Below are positions 7,128 to 14,824 of a DNA stretch of 21,732 nt, piece by piece. Below the pieces are notes generated by a model that was given only the letters and a program-made list of their open reading frames with translations, ran no database searches and was not told the DNA's origin. Each line of letters starts with the position of its first letter. The stretch's first letter is position 1. Made by a program: the position numbers and the translations under genes. The stretch is taken from positions 1 to 21,732 of the forward strand of contig CAYZFD010000026.1 in the NCBI GenBank assembly GCA_964477735.1, written 5' to 3'. Source of the stretch: CAYZFD01 sp964477735 (GTDB taxonomy: Bacteria; Bacteroidota; Bacteroidia; Flavobacteriales; Flavobacteriaceae).

Positions 7128-7724
7128 TTACTTCGTTTTATTCATGGCAGAAAGCATGGCGCCGTAAACATTGTTCAAGGACGTCATGTTTGAGGATAAG
7201 GCTTCCATTTGAGCCTTCAAATCGTTAGTATTGTCGCCAAGTTGTTTGTTGAGCTCTGGCTGGTTATTGGCTGTGGCCACAATTTGACGGTATAGGCCGT
7301 TGATAGTTTCCATCTGAGCGGTTGCTGCTGCCAATTGCTCTCCATATTTTTTGGCATTACTCATGGCGTCGGCCGATGGCGTTAGCGATTGGGCTGAAGA
7401 TTCAAGTGTTCGAATACTGTCTCCAAAACGCTGAAGTAATTTCTGGTCTATGTTGGCGGCTTTTAACATGTCGTCAATTTTAGCAGAAAGTGCAACAGTG
7501 GCATTGTCAGCAACAGGTTTTTTCTCTGCGACGGCTTCACCTTGGGGCTGGTCAAACAAAGCTGAATAAGCAAAAATTAAAGCTTCGGTAATTAAACCGA
7601 TGGCCAGTAACACACTTCCGTTTAGTGGACCCAACTCCCAGTGAAGGATTTTAAACAAGGCTCCCAAAATTACGACAGAGGCTCCTAGGCCGTATATCAT
7701 GTGTGTGAGTTGTGCTTTTCCCAT
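7128..7724 (-). CDS. gldL: Gliding/T9SS motor protein GldL
   Basis: This 198-residue inner-membrane protein is GldL, the partner of GldM in the proton-motive-force-driven motor. It has two membrane helices near the N-terminus (about 10-27 and 36-56) and a long cytoplasmic C-terminal part (about 60-198) that is Ala/Gln/Asn-rich and helical. The functionally important residues described in F. johnsoniae GldL have counterparts here: Y11, K25 and H28 in the first helix (FKILHWELGP) and the membrane-buried E47 in the second (LITEALIFAYS). The protein is somewhat shorter than the roughly 215 residues of F. johnsoniae GldL, the difference falling in the C-terminal tail. It lies 24 bases after gldK and two bases before gldM, so the three are cotranscribed. 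Confidence 0.95.
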   Translation of the reverse strand: MGKAQLTHMIYGLGASVVILGALFKILHWELGPLNGSVLLAIGLITEALIFAYSALFDQPQGEAVAEKKPVADNATVALSAKIDDMLKAANIDQKLLQRFGDSIRTLESSAQSLTPSADAMSNAKKYGEQLAAATAQMETINGLYRQIVATANNQPELNKQLGDNTNDLKAQMEALSSNMTSLNNVYGAMLSAMNKTK

Positions 7725-7748
7725 AATAAAATATTTAAGTTGAATTTT

Positions 7749-9119
7749 TTAGTTACTAATTTGAATGGCATCTGTGCCCATATAATCTTGAACGGTTCGG
7801 AAGCCGATATAACTTCTTGTTGAATCTGCATATTCGAAATCACGCGCACTAACTCTTAAAAAGTAAGCTACGTCTTTCCATGATCCACCTCGAATAACTT
7901 TTCTCTTATTGCTTTGAATTGAAACGTTGGGGTTAAATGAGGCCACATAATCATAGGCTCCTGGATCGTAGGATGATTCTGTCCATTCTGCCACATTCCC
8001 AGCCATGTTGTATAGTCCATAATCGTTGGGCTCATAACTTTTGGCTTCTACTGTGTAAAGCGCCAAATCAGAAGCATAATCGCCTCTTTGAGGTTTGAAG
8101 TTGGCTAAGAAACATCCTTCATCGTTTAGGGTGTAGTGGCTTCCCCAAGGATAGGTGGCTGAAGCCAATCCGCCTCGAGCAGCAAATTCCCATTCGGCTT
8201 CGGTTGGCAGTCTAAAGTTAGACACGCTAGGTTTGTTCTTTCTTGTACGGTTGTAGTCGTTTTTGATTTTTGTGCGCCAATGTGCAAAAGCCCTAGCTTG
8301 TTTCCAAGAAACGCCTACTACAGGGTAATCGGCAAAGGCGCGATGCCAGAAATAATCGTTGTGCATGGGCTCGTTATAGGAATAGGCAAAATCTTTAATC
8401 CAAACTGTGGTGTCGGGATAAATGGGCACGGCTTCTTGACGGAAAAATTCTTTTCTGTTTTTCCCTTTAGATTTGGCAGCCGCTTCGGCATCAAACCAGG
8501 TATATTGATATTTTAGCTGCTTAACATCGATCGTTCTTTCCCCGTTAAATGATTCATCGGGGTGCAGATACATAGAGTCTAACACTTCAGCATATATCAT
8601 GTCTGGATAATCTTCGGTATCGTAATAGATATCAACATCCCAGTTTAGCCGACGATATTTGTAGGGATTTTGATCGTCCCCAAATTCATAATAATTTTCG
8701 AACATGTATTTTTGATAGACAGAAAGATCGGTCGTATCAACATCTCTAAAAGCAAATTCGCCTATCCCTTCATCTTCGGGAGTTTTTTCTTCGAAATCGG
8801 CAGCAATGGCCAATTTCATCCTAATAACAGAATCTTTCACCCAATTCACAAACTGACGATATTCGCCATTGGTGATTTCGGTTTCGTCCATGTAGAATGA
8901 CTTAACGGTAACCGTCCTTGTGGGTGCATTGTTGAGTTGCACAACATCATCGTCAGACATCCCCATCACAAAGGCACCACCGGGAATGAGGGTCATGCCG
9001 TATGGTTTTTCTGGGAAAAACTTTTTTGACTTTACACCGACCAACTCGCCTTGGTTTTTTCTTCCACAACCGATTGCTGTGACCAACACAACCAAAAACA
9101 ATAGCAATGTTTTTTTCAT
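7749..9119 (-). CDS. gldK: Gliding/T9SS ring lipoprotein GldK (FGE-sulfatase fold)
   Basis: GldK is the outer-membrane lipoprotein of the GldK-GldN periplasmic ring of type IX secretion. The 456-residue protein starts with a lipoprotein signal ending in the lipobox TAIGC (C18). The rest is a formylglycine-generating-enzyme-like (FGE-sulfatase) domain: MTLIPGGAFVMG (42-53), DETEITNGEYRQFVNW (78-93), FRLPTEAEWEFAARGG (302-317), YGLYNMAGNVAEW (367-379), VIRGGSWKD (408-416) and SARDFEY to IGFR (424-441). Apart from the lipidated Cys and C336 there are no cysteines, and the catalytic Cys pair of true FGE is absent, so the role is structural, as known for GldK. A long insert (about 100-260) rich in acidic and Tyr residues is usual for GldK. 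It is the first gene of gldKLMN, with a promoter element at 9174-9181. Confidence 0.95.
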   Translation of the reverse strand: MKKTLLLFLVVLVTAIGCGRKNQGELVGVKSKKFFPEKPYGMTLIPGGAFVMGMSDDDVVQLNNAPTRTVTVKSFYMDETEITNGEYRQFVNWVKDSVIRMKLAIAADFEEKTPEDEGIGEFAFRDVDTTDLSVYQKYMFENYYEFGDDQNPYKYRRLNWDVDIYYDTEDYPDMIYAEVLDSMYLHPDESFNGERTIDVKQLKYQYTWFDAEAAAKSKGKNRKEFFRQEAVPIYPDTTVWIKDFAYSYNEPMHNDYFWHRAFADYPVVGVSWKQARAFAHWRTKIKNDYNRTRKNKPSVSNFRLPTEAEWEFAARGGLASATYPWGSHYTLNDEGCFLANFKPQRGDYASDLALYTVEAKSYEPNDYGLYNMAGNVAEWTESSYDPGAYDYVASFNPNVSIQSNKRKVIRGGSWKDVAYFLRVSARDFEYADSTRSYIGFRTVQDYMGTDAIQISN

Positions 9120-9173
9120 ATAATTTTTAATCCTTCTAAACCCGTGTAAAACTATTCAATTTCAAGGATTTCA

Positions 9174-9181
9174 CAAAGGTA
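9174..9181 (-). promoter_or_regulatory. gldK: -7 element TACCTTTG before gldK
   Basis: Exact match to the Bacteroidota TAnnTTTG element on the minus strand, 54 bases before the gldK ATG, in the 85-base gap after the arginase-fold gene. A TTG lies upstream, but only about 14 bases away, shorter than the usual 17-23, so the -33 box is uncertain. It would give gldKLMN its own transcript in addition to any read-through from topA. Confidence 0.55.
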
Positions 9182-9204
9182 TTCATTTTTTTTATCAAAC
9201 TTTA

Positions 9205-10359
9205 TTAAACTTGGTTTCTTCTAAACGCTTTCCACCATCTTTCAGGAATTTGTTGGTCGCAAGCTTCCAAATAATCCTGATGTGTACAGGGTATTAACGT
9301 TTTCTGGATGTTTTTATTATCATCGCCTAAATATCGAGGAACAGAAACCCACCATCGCTCACTAACATGGCTTTTATAAAAAACCAGCTCGTGCTCTGGG
9401 GTTGGTACATGAAATTTAGCGCAATCTGATTTTGTGGAAAAGGGGTATTCGTTTCTCCTAAATGCTACGCCCTCACACACATACCAGAATGCCTGTGAGG
9501 CTATCGCTGCAGCCAAATCTGTGTTAGGCAATTCAAACAAGCCTACAGATGAAACACGGTCGCTCAACCCCGTATAGCGCATTAAACTGCAAAGTTCTAG
9601 AGCACTTAAGCCGTTTGGACTGGGGGTTTTGGCTTGCAGCTCCTGAGATTTTAAAACAGAAAAATCTACACTCAAAATATCGGTATCTCTCAAAATGGGT
9701 TCAGCAATCGACAAATCTTGCAACAAACTACCCAATCTGTAGGCTTCAAAGTGAAGACGTTCTATGAGTTTAATCTCTTCTTGTGCATTGTAAAACGTTT
9801 GGTACCCTAGGTTGGTAAACGCAAGCAAGCGGTTGGGCTGTTCCATGATGATGCGAGACATATAAGAATGCGAAGATATTAGGACGTTTGGATCTCCAAA
9901 ATCAAACTTTTTATCGAGTGTTGTGATATTCACATAGGTGTCTTTTTGGCTATAAGCCCTATACATCCCCAAGGTGAGGTCTTGGTGACCACCAACGAAG
10001 AAAACTAGAATATTTTGTGCCCTCAAGGTGGCTGTTAATGCTTGAATGGCGAAAAGATTGTCATCGTTTGAAGTGCCCAATTGAAGTGTGCCTAAATCGG
10101 CCATTTTAAACTTCCAATTGCCTGAAAACATTTTGTAGAGTTCCCCCCGAAACACAGCAAGATCAAACGCTGCATGGGCCTGTTCCTCAACTGCGGAACC
10201 CGATTCAATTCCTATCAACGCCAAGCGAATATCAGCAAGATCAGGAAGACCCTCATTAAGGGTGTGAACACTTAAGGTTTTACCCAAAGATTGATCAGGA
10301 AGTGAGGCCACTTGTTCTAATAAAGCCTCCTCAACGGGTTTTAAAAACTCCAAGCTCAT
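9205..10359 (-). CDS. Arginase/formimidoylglutamase-fold protein with degenerate metal site
   Basis: This 384-residue cytoplasmic protein belongs to the ureohydrolase (arginase, agmatinase, formimidoylglutamase) superfamily by layout: ALIGI early (47-51), then FFVGGHQDLTLGMYRAYS (120-137), VNITTLDKKFDFG (143-155), and ILSVDFSVL (228-236) followed by ELCSLMRYTGL. In active members these three motifs read GGDH, DxHxD and SxDxD and hold two Mn ions. Here they read GGHQ, DKKFD and SVDFS, so by simple alignment three of six ligands are replaced (His to Gln126, His to Lys151, Asp to Ser234). The name formimidoylglutamase often given to such proteins is therefore probably wrong as an activity, and a non-catalytic or altered role is more likely. 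Its start is three bases after the topA stop, so it is cotranscribed with topA; gldK follows 85 bases later. No other hut (histidine-degradation) gene is nearby. Confidence 0.8.
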   Translation of the reverse strand: MSLEFLKPVEEALLEQVASLPDQSLGKTLSVHTLNEGLPDLADIRLALIGIESGSAVEEQAHAAFDLAVFRGELYKMFSGNWKFKMADLGTLQLGTSNDDNLFAIQALTATLRAQNILVFFVGGHQDLTLGMYRAYSQKDTYVNITTLDKKFDFGDPNVLISSHSYMSRIIMEQPNRLLAFTNLGYQTFYNAQEEIKLIERLHFEAYRLGSLLQDLSIAEPILRDTDILSVDFSVLKSQELQAKTPSPNGLSALELCSLMRYTGLSDRVSSVGLFELPNTDLAAAIASQAFWYVCEGVAFRRNEYPFSTKSDCAKFHVPTPEHELVFYKSHVSERWWVSVPRYLGDDNKNIQKTLIPCTHQDYLEACDQQIPERWWKAFRRNQV

Positions 10360-10362
10360 GTG

Positions 10363-12834
10363 TTACTTTTTTTTGGACGTTTTTTTCTTCTTTGAAGGTT
10401 CTGCGAGCATTTTCTGAACTTCCTCCAAACTTAACTTCTGAGCATCAATCGTTTTGTTTAACTCCACTTTTTTGCTTCCCTTAATAATGACTGAGCGACC
10501 CCATCTGGCCTTCTCCACACGAATTCCAGCCTCGGGCCAATCATGTATAAGTTTGTCGGCTTCTTTTTGCTTTTTCTCTTCAATGAGAATTTCAATGTCA
10601 TGCTGACTTAGATTGTCAAAATCATATTTTTTATTGACATTGATAAACAATCCATTCCATTTAATAAATGGCCCGAATCTTCCTTTGCCTTTGGTTACTT
10701 CCAGGTTTTCATAATGGGCAATGGGCGCATCGGCCTGTTGTTTTTCTTTTATTAATGCTACAGCTTCGTCATAGGAAACAGAGAGCGGATCTTTTCCTGC
10801 CGGAATTGAAATGAATTTTTTTCCAAATTTCACATAGGGCCCAAAACGACCGTTGTTCACAACAACCTCCTGGCCATCGAACTCACCTAGGGTGGAGGGC
10901 AATTTAAACAGGTTCAAGGCCTCTTCAAAAGTGATGGCGTTGAGCTGCTGATCTGGCATAAGACTGGCAAATAAGGGCTTTTCTTCGTCCTCGACTGTTC
11001 CAATCTGAGCCATGGGGCCAAACCTACCCAAACGCACACTTAATTGACGTCCCGTTTTGGGATCGATTCCAAGAATGCGTTCCCCAATCTCGCGTTCAGC
11101 ATTTTCGGCCACTTCTTCAACCTGAGGATGAAATTGACCATAAAATTCTCGCATCATGCTGGTCCAATCCTTTTTGCCATCGGCAATGTCATCGAAGTCT
11201 TCTTCTACCTTAGCAGTGAAATGATAATCCATGATGTCATGAAAATTGTTCATCAAAAAATCTGTGACCAACATCCCAACATCCGTGGGTACTAACTTAC
11301 CTTTGTCTGATCCCACTTTTTCGGACAGTGTTTTGGATTCAACAACTGTGTTTTTGAGTTGTAGTTGTTGAAATTTTCTTGGTTGTCCTTCGACAGTGCC
11401 TTTTTCAACATATTTTCTATTCATGATGGTTGTAATCGTAGGGGCATAGGTAGAGGGTCTTCCAATTCCTAATTCTTCTAATTTCTTCACTAGAGAAGCC
11501 TCTGTGTAGCGGTAGGGTGGGCGAGAAAATCTTTGGGTGGCCGTTAGGGTTTGAAGAAATAATGTTTCTCCTTTTTTTAGGGTTGGCAATAGACCACTTT
11601 GCTCTTCTTCATCATCATCCTGACCTTCGAGATATACAGTCAAAAACCCATCAAAAGTGATCACTTCTCCTTTAGCCACAAAGCGTTCTTTATAGGTGTT
11701 TGCTCCTATTTTAATGGTTGTGCGTTCCAGCTCAGCATCGCTCATTTGAGAGGCTATAGCTCTTTTCCAAATAAGTTCATATAGGCGTTGCTGATCTCTA
11801 TCGATTGCCAAAGTTTGAAGAGCAAAATTGGTGGGGCGAATGGCCTCATGCGCTTCTTGGGCGCCTTTACTCTTGGAACTAAACACCCTTCTTTTGGCAT
11901 ACTTTTCACCAAAAGCTTTTCCGATTTCTTGTGCAGCTGCATCTAGCGCTTCTTTAGACAAGTTCACACTATCGGTTCGCATGTAGGTGATGTGTCCCGC
12001 TTCGTATAGGCGTTGTGCATTTTGCATGGTTCGGCTCACAGAAAACCCGAGCTTGCGAGAAGCTTCTTGTTGCAAGGTGGAAGTTGTGAAAGGTGCAGCA
12101 GGGGTTTTCTTAGCAGGGGTTTTCGTAAGGCTATCGACCGAAAAATTTGCATTTTTGTTTTTTTCTAAAAAGTCATACGCTGTTTTTTCGTCCGAAAAAT
12201 CAAGTTCTAATTGGGCGGGAACTGATTTTTTTTGATCATTATTGAAAATCGCATTGACCTTAAAACTAGAGGTTGGAGAAAAATCTTGTATTTCACGTTC
12301 GCGTTCCACAATGAGTCGAACAGCTACCGATTGCACGCGACCTGCGGAAAGCCCTCCTTTCACTTTTCGCCAAAGTACAGGCGACAATTCATAACCCACC
12401 AACCGATCTAATACCCTTCGAGCTTGCTGCGCATTGACTAGATTATAGTCTATTTCTCTAGGGTTTTCTATAGCTCGATGGATGGCTGTTTTTGTGATTT
12501 CATGAAAAACAATTCTTTTGGTCTTTTCGGGTTTTAGCTGAAGGTTTTCGGCCAGATGCCAGGCAATGGCTTCTCCCTCACGGTCCTCATCACTGGCCAA
12601 CCACACCCAATCGGCTTGGGCTGCCCAAGTACTTAACTCCTTGACTACCTTTTTTTTATCGGCATTCACTATGTAGTTGGGGCTAAAATCTCCTTCTACC
12701 TCCACGCCAAGTTCTTTGGCAGGAAGGTCGGCAATGTGGCCATAACTCGAAACCACCTTAAAGTCGGAACCCAAATAATTTTCAATGGTTTTGGCCTTAG
12801 CAGGAGACTCTACAATAACTAAATTTTTGGGCAT
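10363..12834 (-). CDS. topA: DNA topoisomerase I (type IA)
   Basis: TopA relaxes negative supercoils by cutting one DNA strand through a tyrosine. With the start at 12834 the protein has 823 residues. The TOPRIM domain carries E9 in IVESPAKAKTI and the acidic triad SDEDREGEA (81-89). RARRVLDRLVGYELSP-type residues (139-152) and GLSAGRVQSVAVRLI (161-175) belong to the core, and the catalytic tyrosine is Y284 in HITYMRTDSVNL. RPPYRYTEASLVKKLEELGIGRPSTYAPT-like core sequence follows. The C-terminal part (about 590-800) has no Cys zinc fingers but carries TopA C-terminal repeats with GRFGPYVKFG, GRFGPFIKW and ARWGRSVIIKG cores, then a Lys-rich tail. A longer reading with ATG at 12858 was rejected because that codon lies inside the -7 promoter element and the extra residues fall outside the TOPRIM start MPKNLVIVESP. 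Confidence 0.97.
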   Translation of the reverse strand: MPKNLVIVESPAKAKTIENYLGSDFKVVSSYGHIADLPAKELGVEVEGDFSPNYIVNADKKKVVKELSTWAAQADWVWLASDEDREGEAIAWHLAENLQLKPEKTKRIVFHEITKTAIHRAIENPREIDYNLVNAQQARRVLDRLVGYELSPVLWRKVKGGLSAGRVQSVAVRLIVEREREIQDFSPTSSFKVNAIFNNDQKKSVPAQLELDFSDEKTAYDFLEKNKNANFSVDSLTKTPAKKTPAAPFTTSTLQQEASRKLGFSVSRTMQNAQRLYEAGHITYMRTDSVNLSKEALDAAAQEIGKAFGEKYAKRRVFSSKSKGAQEAHEAIRPTNFALQTLAIDRDQQRLYELIWKRAIASQMSDAELERTTIKIGANTYKERFVAKGEVITFDGFLTVYLEGQDDDEEEQSGLLPTLKKGETLFLQTLTATQRFSRPPYRYTEASLVKKLEELGIGRPSTYAPTITTIMNRKYVEKGTVEGQPRKFQQLQLKNTVVESKTLSEKVGSDKGKLVPTDVGMLVTDFLMNNFHDIMDYHFTAKVEEDFDDIADGKKDWTSMMREFYGQFHPQVEEVAENAEREIGERILGIDPKTGRQLSVRLGRFGPMAQIGTVEDEEKPLFASLMPDQQLNAITFEEALNLFKLPSTLGEFDGQEVVVNNGRFGPYVKFGKKFISIPAGKDPLSVSYDEAVALIKEKQQADAPIAHYENLEVTKGKGRFGPFIKWNGLFINVNKKYDFDNLSQHDIEILIEEKKQKEADKLIHDWPEAGIRVEKARWGRSVIIKGSKKVELNKTIDAQKLSLEEVQKMLAEPSKKKKTSKKK

Positions 12835-12855
12835 AAAAAGTTTTTTTTGAAAGCA

Positions 12856-12863
12856 CAAAAGTA
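12856..12863 (-). promoter_or_regulatory. topA: -7 element TACTTTTG before topA
   Basis: Exact TAnnTTTG match on the minus strand, 21 bases before the chosen topA ATG (12834). Transcription would start near 12849, leaving a leader of about 15 bases. This decides the start codon, since the upstream in-frame ATG at 12858 would not be transcribed from this promoter. No -33 TTG was found at the expected distance. The rest of the 121-base gap to the prenyltransferase gene shows no clear terminator. Confidence 0.6.
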
Positions 12864-12955
12864 GTAGAATTTTTTAATCCTTCTGTTTTTGAAAACGATC
12901 CAGCCTCTAAAACAACTATAAATCTCTACTTCTTAAAGAACAAAAAACGATCTTT

Positions 12956-13852
12956 TTAAAATAGTCTTGGCGTGGGAATCGACAACAAATAAATACTCAT
13001 CACTCCCATAACAATCACAATTTTAAGTGCTACATGAAGCTGAATGTAGTGCTTTTTGGAACGAGCATGTTGGAGTGTAAACAAAAGAATGCTTAGAAAA
13101 AAAACACAGAAGTAGAAATAATATTGCATGGCCCCCAAAGGAAAATAAGATACCAAAATATACACCACCCCAAGCGCCAGCATGATGTAGAGTTTTAGGA
13201 ATTTTTTAGCATGATTTTCGCCCAAAACCACCGGAATAGTTTGATATTTATGCATAAAATCCCCAGAAAGATTTTCTAGGTCTTTTACGCCTTCCCGGAT
13301 CAAAATCAATAAAAACAAAAAAGCTGCATGGACAAAAACCGCAGCGGATAGGTTGTGATAATATACGGTGATGGCGAAAAATGGGGTAATGGCCAACAAG
13401 GCTGAAACAACATTCCCCACCAACAACAAACGACTCAGTTTATAGGAATAGAGCAGTAATGCGAGTTGGTATAGCACAAAAAAAAGTAAGGCTTTGGGGG
13501 AAACAACACTTGCAAAGACCAAACTCAGCACACACAATAAAACATAAACTGTCCATTTTGTAGTTGTTGAAATATGTTGTTCTATCAGTGTTTTTTGGGG
13601 TCGATTGATTAGATCTTTATCCGCATCAAAAAAATGATTGACAACATAGCCTCCAGAGATTGCCGCTGCAGAAGCCATCACGATGAGCCACAAGCGATAG
13701 TCAAACAATACGGCCCATTTGTTTGGGTTGGTTGAAAAAATAAACACAGAGGAAACGATTTGAGCCCAGACAATGACCAAAATATTGTAGCCCCTAATGA
13801 CTACAAAAAGACTAAATATTTTAAGCAGTTTGTTCCTAAGAGCATTTTGCAA
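12956..13852 (-). CDS. UbiA-family prenyltransferase
   Basis: This 298-residue integral membrane protein transfers a polyprenyl chain to an acceptor. The first Asp-rich motif is NHFFDADKD (72-80, with N72, D76 and D80), the second is DLENLSGD (191-198), both Mg-diphosphate sites of UbiA enzymes. About eight to nine hydrophobic helices cover the protein, e.g. 13-40, 50-72, 100-116, 120-136, 143-163, 168-186, 218-235 and 240-260. The acceptor cannot be read from the sequence. Flavobacterial members of this group are often labelled geranylgeranylglycerol-phosphate geranylgeranyltransferase, the enzyme making archaeal-type ether lipids; quinone or another acceptor is also possible. It follows the GHMP kinase gene by 11 bases and is the last gene of an operon with mvaD, which ties it to isoprenoid supply. 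Confidence 0.85.
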   Translation of the reverse strand: MQNALRNKLLKIFSLFVVIRGYNILVIVWAQIVSSVFIFSTNPNKWAVLFDYRLWLIVMASAAAISGGYVVNHFFDADKDLINRPQKTLIEQHISTTTKWTVYVLLCVLSLVFASVVSPKALLFFVLYQLALLLYSYKLSRLLLVGNVVSALLAITPFFAITVYYHNLSAAVFVHAAFLFLLILIREGVKDLENLSGDFMHKYQTIPVVLGENHAKKFLKLYIMLALGVVYILVSYFPLGAMQYYFYFCVFFLSILLFTLQHARSKKHYIQLHVALKIVIVMGVMSIYLLSIPTPRLF

Positions 13853-13863
13853 AACGAGTTCTA

Positions 13864-14790
13864 TTAGAAAGTGTAAACGACCTCTAGTGTGTGTCCTTTT
13901 AATGCCTGGCGGGCTTTTTCTAGATCCTCAGTGAAGCCCAAGAAATAACCGCCACCTCCAGATCCACAAAGCTTTAAATAATAGGCGTTGGTCTCTATTC
14001 CGTTTTGCCAAAGCTGATGAAAAGTAACTGGAATCATGGGTTTAAAATGTTTGAGTACAACCCCCGAAAGTTTCTTAATGTCTTTCAACAATGCACCCAC
14101 ATTACCTTTTAAAAAATGATCAACACAGGCGTCTGTGTAGGCCACAAATTCTTCTTTCATCACTTTCTGAAACTTCCTGTTTTGCATTTGTTTCATAAAC
14201 AAGGACACCATAGGTGCGGTTTCACCAACCTGACCGCTATCCAGCAAAAAAACGGCGCCTTTTCCAGCGGCCTGAGAGGGAATGCCTGTGGGTTCTATTT
14301 CATTTTGAGAGTGTATGAGAATGGGCAAGCTTAAATAGCTATTCAACGGATCTAGACCTGATGATTTTCCATGAAAAAAAGACTCCATCGCAGCGAAAAT
14401 GGTTTTTAATTTTAGTAACTTTTCGCGGGTCAAATTTTCAAGAACCGTAATTTTATTGGCAGCATATCGATCATAAACAGCTGCTACCAAAGCCCCACTG
14501 CTCCCCACACCATAACCCTGAGGAATGGTGCTATCAAAATACATTCCCTTGTTTAAGTCTTCCTTGAATCGGGGGTGATCAAATTCAACCAAGTCTGAAG
14601 AAAGGGTTTCTAAATAGGAGGCAAATTCACAAAGCGCCCTATGCGATGCTTGTGAAGTCTCAGACAAATGATTTTCGAACTTAAGGGCTCCCTTAAAAAA
14701 ATTGTAGGGAATGGAAAGACCTTTGGAATTTTTGATGATACCATATTCACCAAACAACAAAATTTTAGAATAAAATAAAGGTCCTTTCAC
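13864..14790 (-). CDS. GHMP kinase, probably mevalonate kinase
   Basis: This 308-residue cytoplasmic protein has the three GHMP motifs: SKILLFGEYGII (8-19), the ATP loop GYGVGSSGAL (92-101) and CGSGGGGYF (275-283). FHGKSSGLDPLNSY (139-152) contains the catalytic Asp (D147) region typical of mevalonate kinase, with E135 before it. It would phosphorylate mevalonate to 5-phosphomevalonate with ATP. The neighbouring diphosphomevalonate decarboxylase gene 34 bases upstream supports a mevalonate-pathway role. Phosphomevalonate kinase belongs to the same superfamily and cannot be fully excluded, but the HG..SG.D motif and length favour mevalonate kinase. No separate phosphomevalonate kinase, HMG-CoA reductase or IPP isomerase gene is in the window. 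It is the middle gene of a three-gene minus-strand unit. Confidence 0.82.
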   Translation of the reverse strand: MKGPLFYSKILLFGEYGIIKNSKGLSIPYNFFKGALKFENHLSETSQASHRALCEFASYLETLSSDLVEFDHPRFKEDLNKGMYFDSTIPQGYGVGSSGALVAAVYDRYAANKITVLENLTREKLLKLKTIFAAMESFFHGKSSGLDPLNSYLSLPILIHSQNEIEPTGIPSQAAGKGAVFLLDSGQVGETAPMVSLFMKQMQNRKFQKVMKEEFVAYTDACVDHFLKGNVGALLKDIKKLSGVVLKHFKPMIPVTFHQLWQNGIETNAYYLKLCGSGGGGYFLGFTEDLEKARQALKGHTLEVVYTF

Positions 14791-14824
14791 CTGTTTAAAT
14801 ATTTTGCTTAACAGCTAAACAAAT

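Noticed and set aside
7749..9119. Active formylglycine-generating or ergothioneine-type enzyme
   Set aside because: The FGE-sulfatase fold is present, but the catalytic Cys pair is absent and gene order gldKLMN identifies the structural lipoprotein GldK.
14791..14824. Own promoter for the GHMP kinase gene
   Set aside because: The 34-base AT-rich gap contains no TAnnTTTG match on the minus strand; cotranscription with mvaD is simpler.
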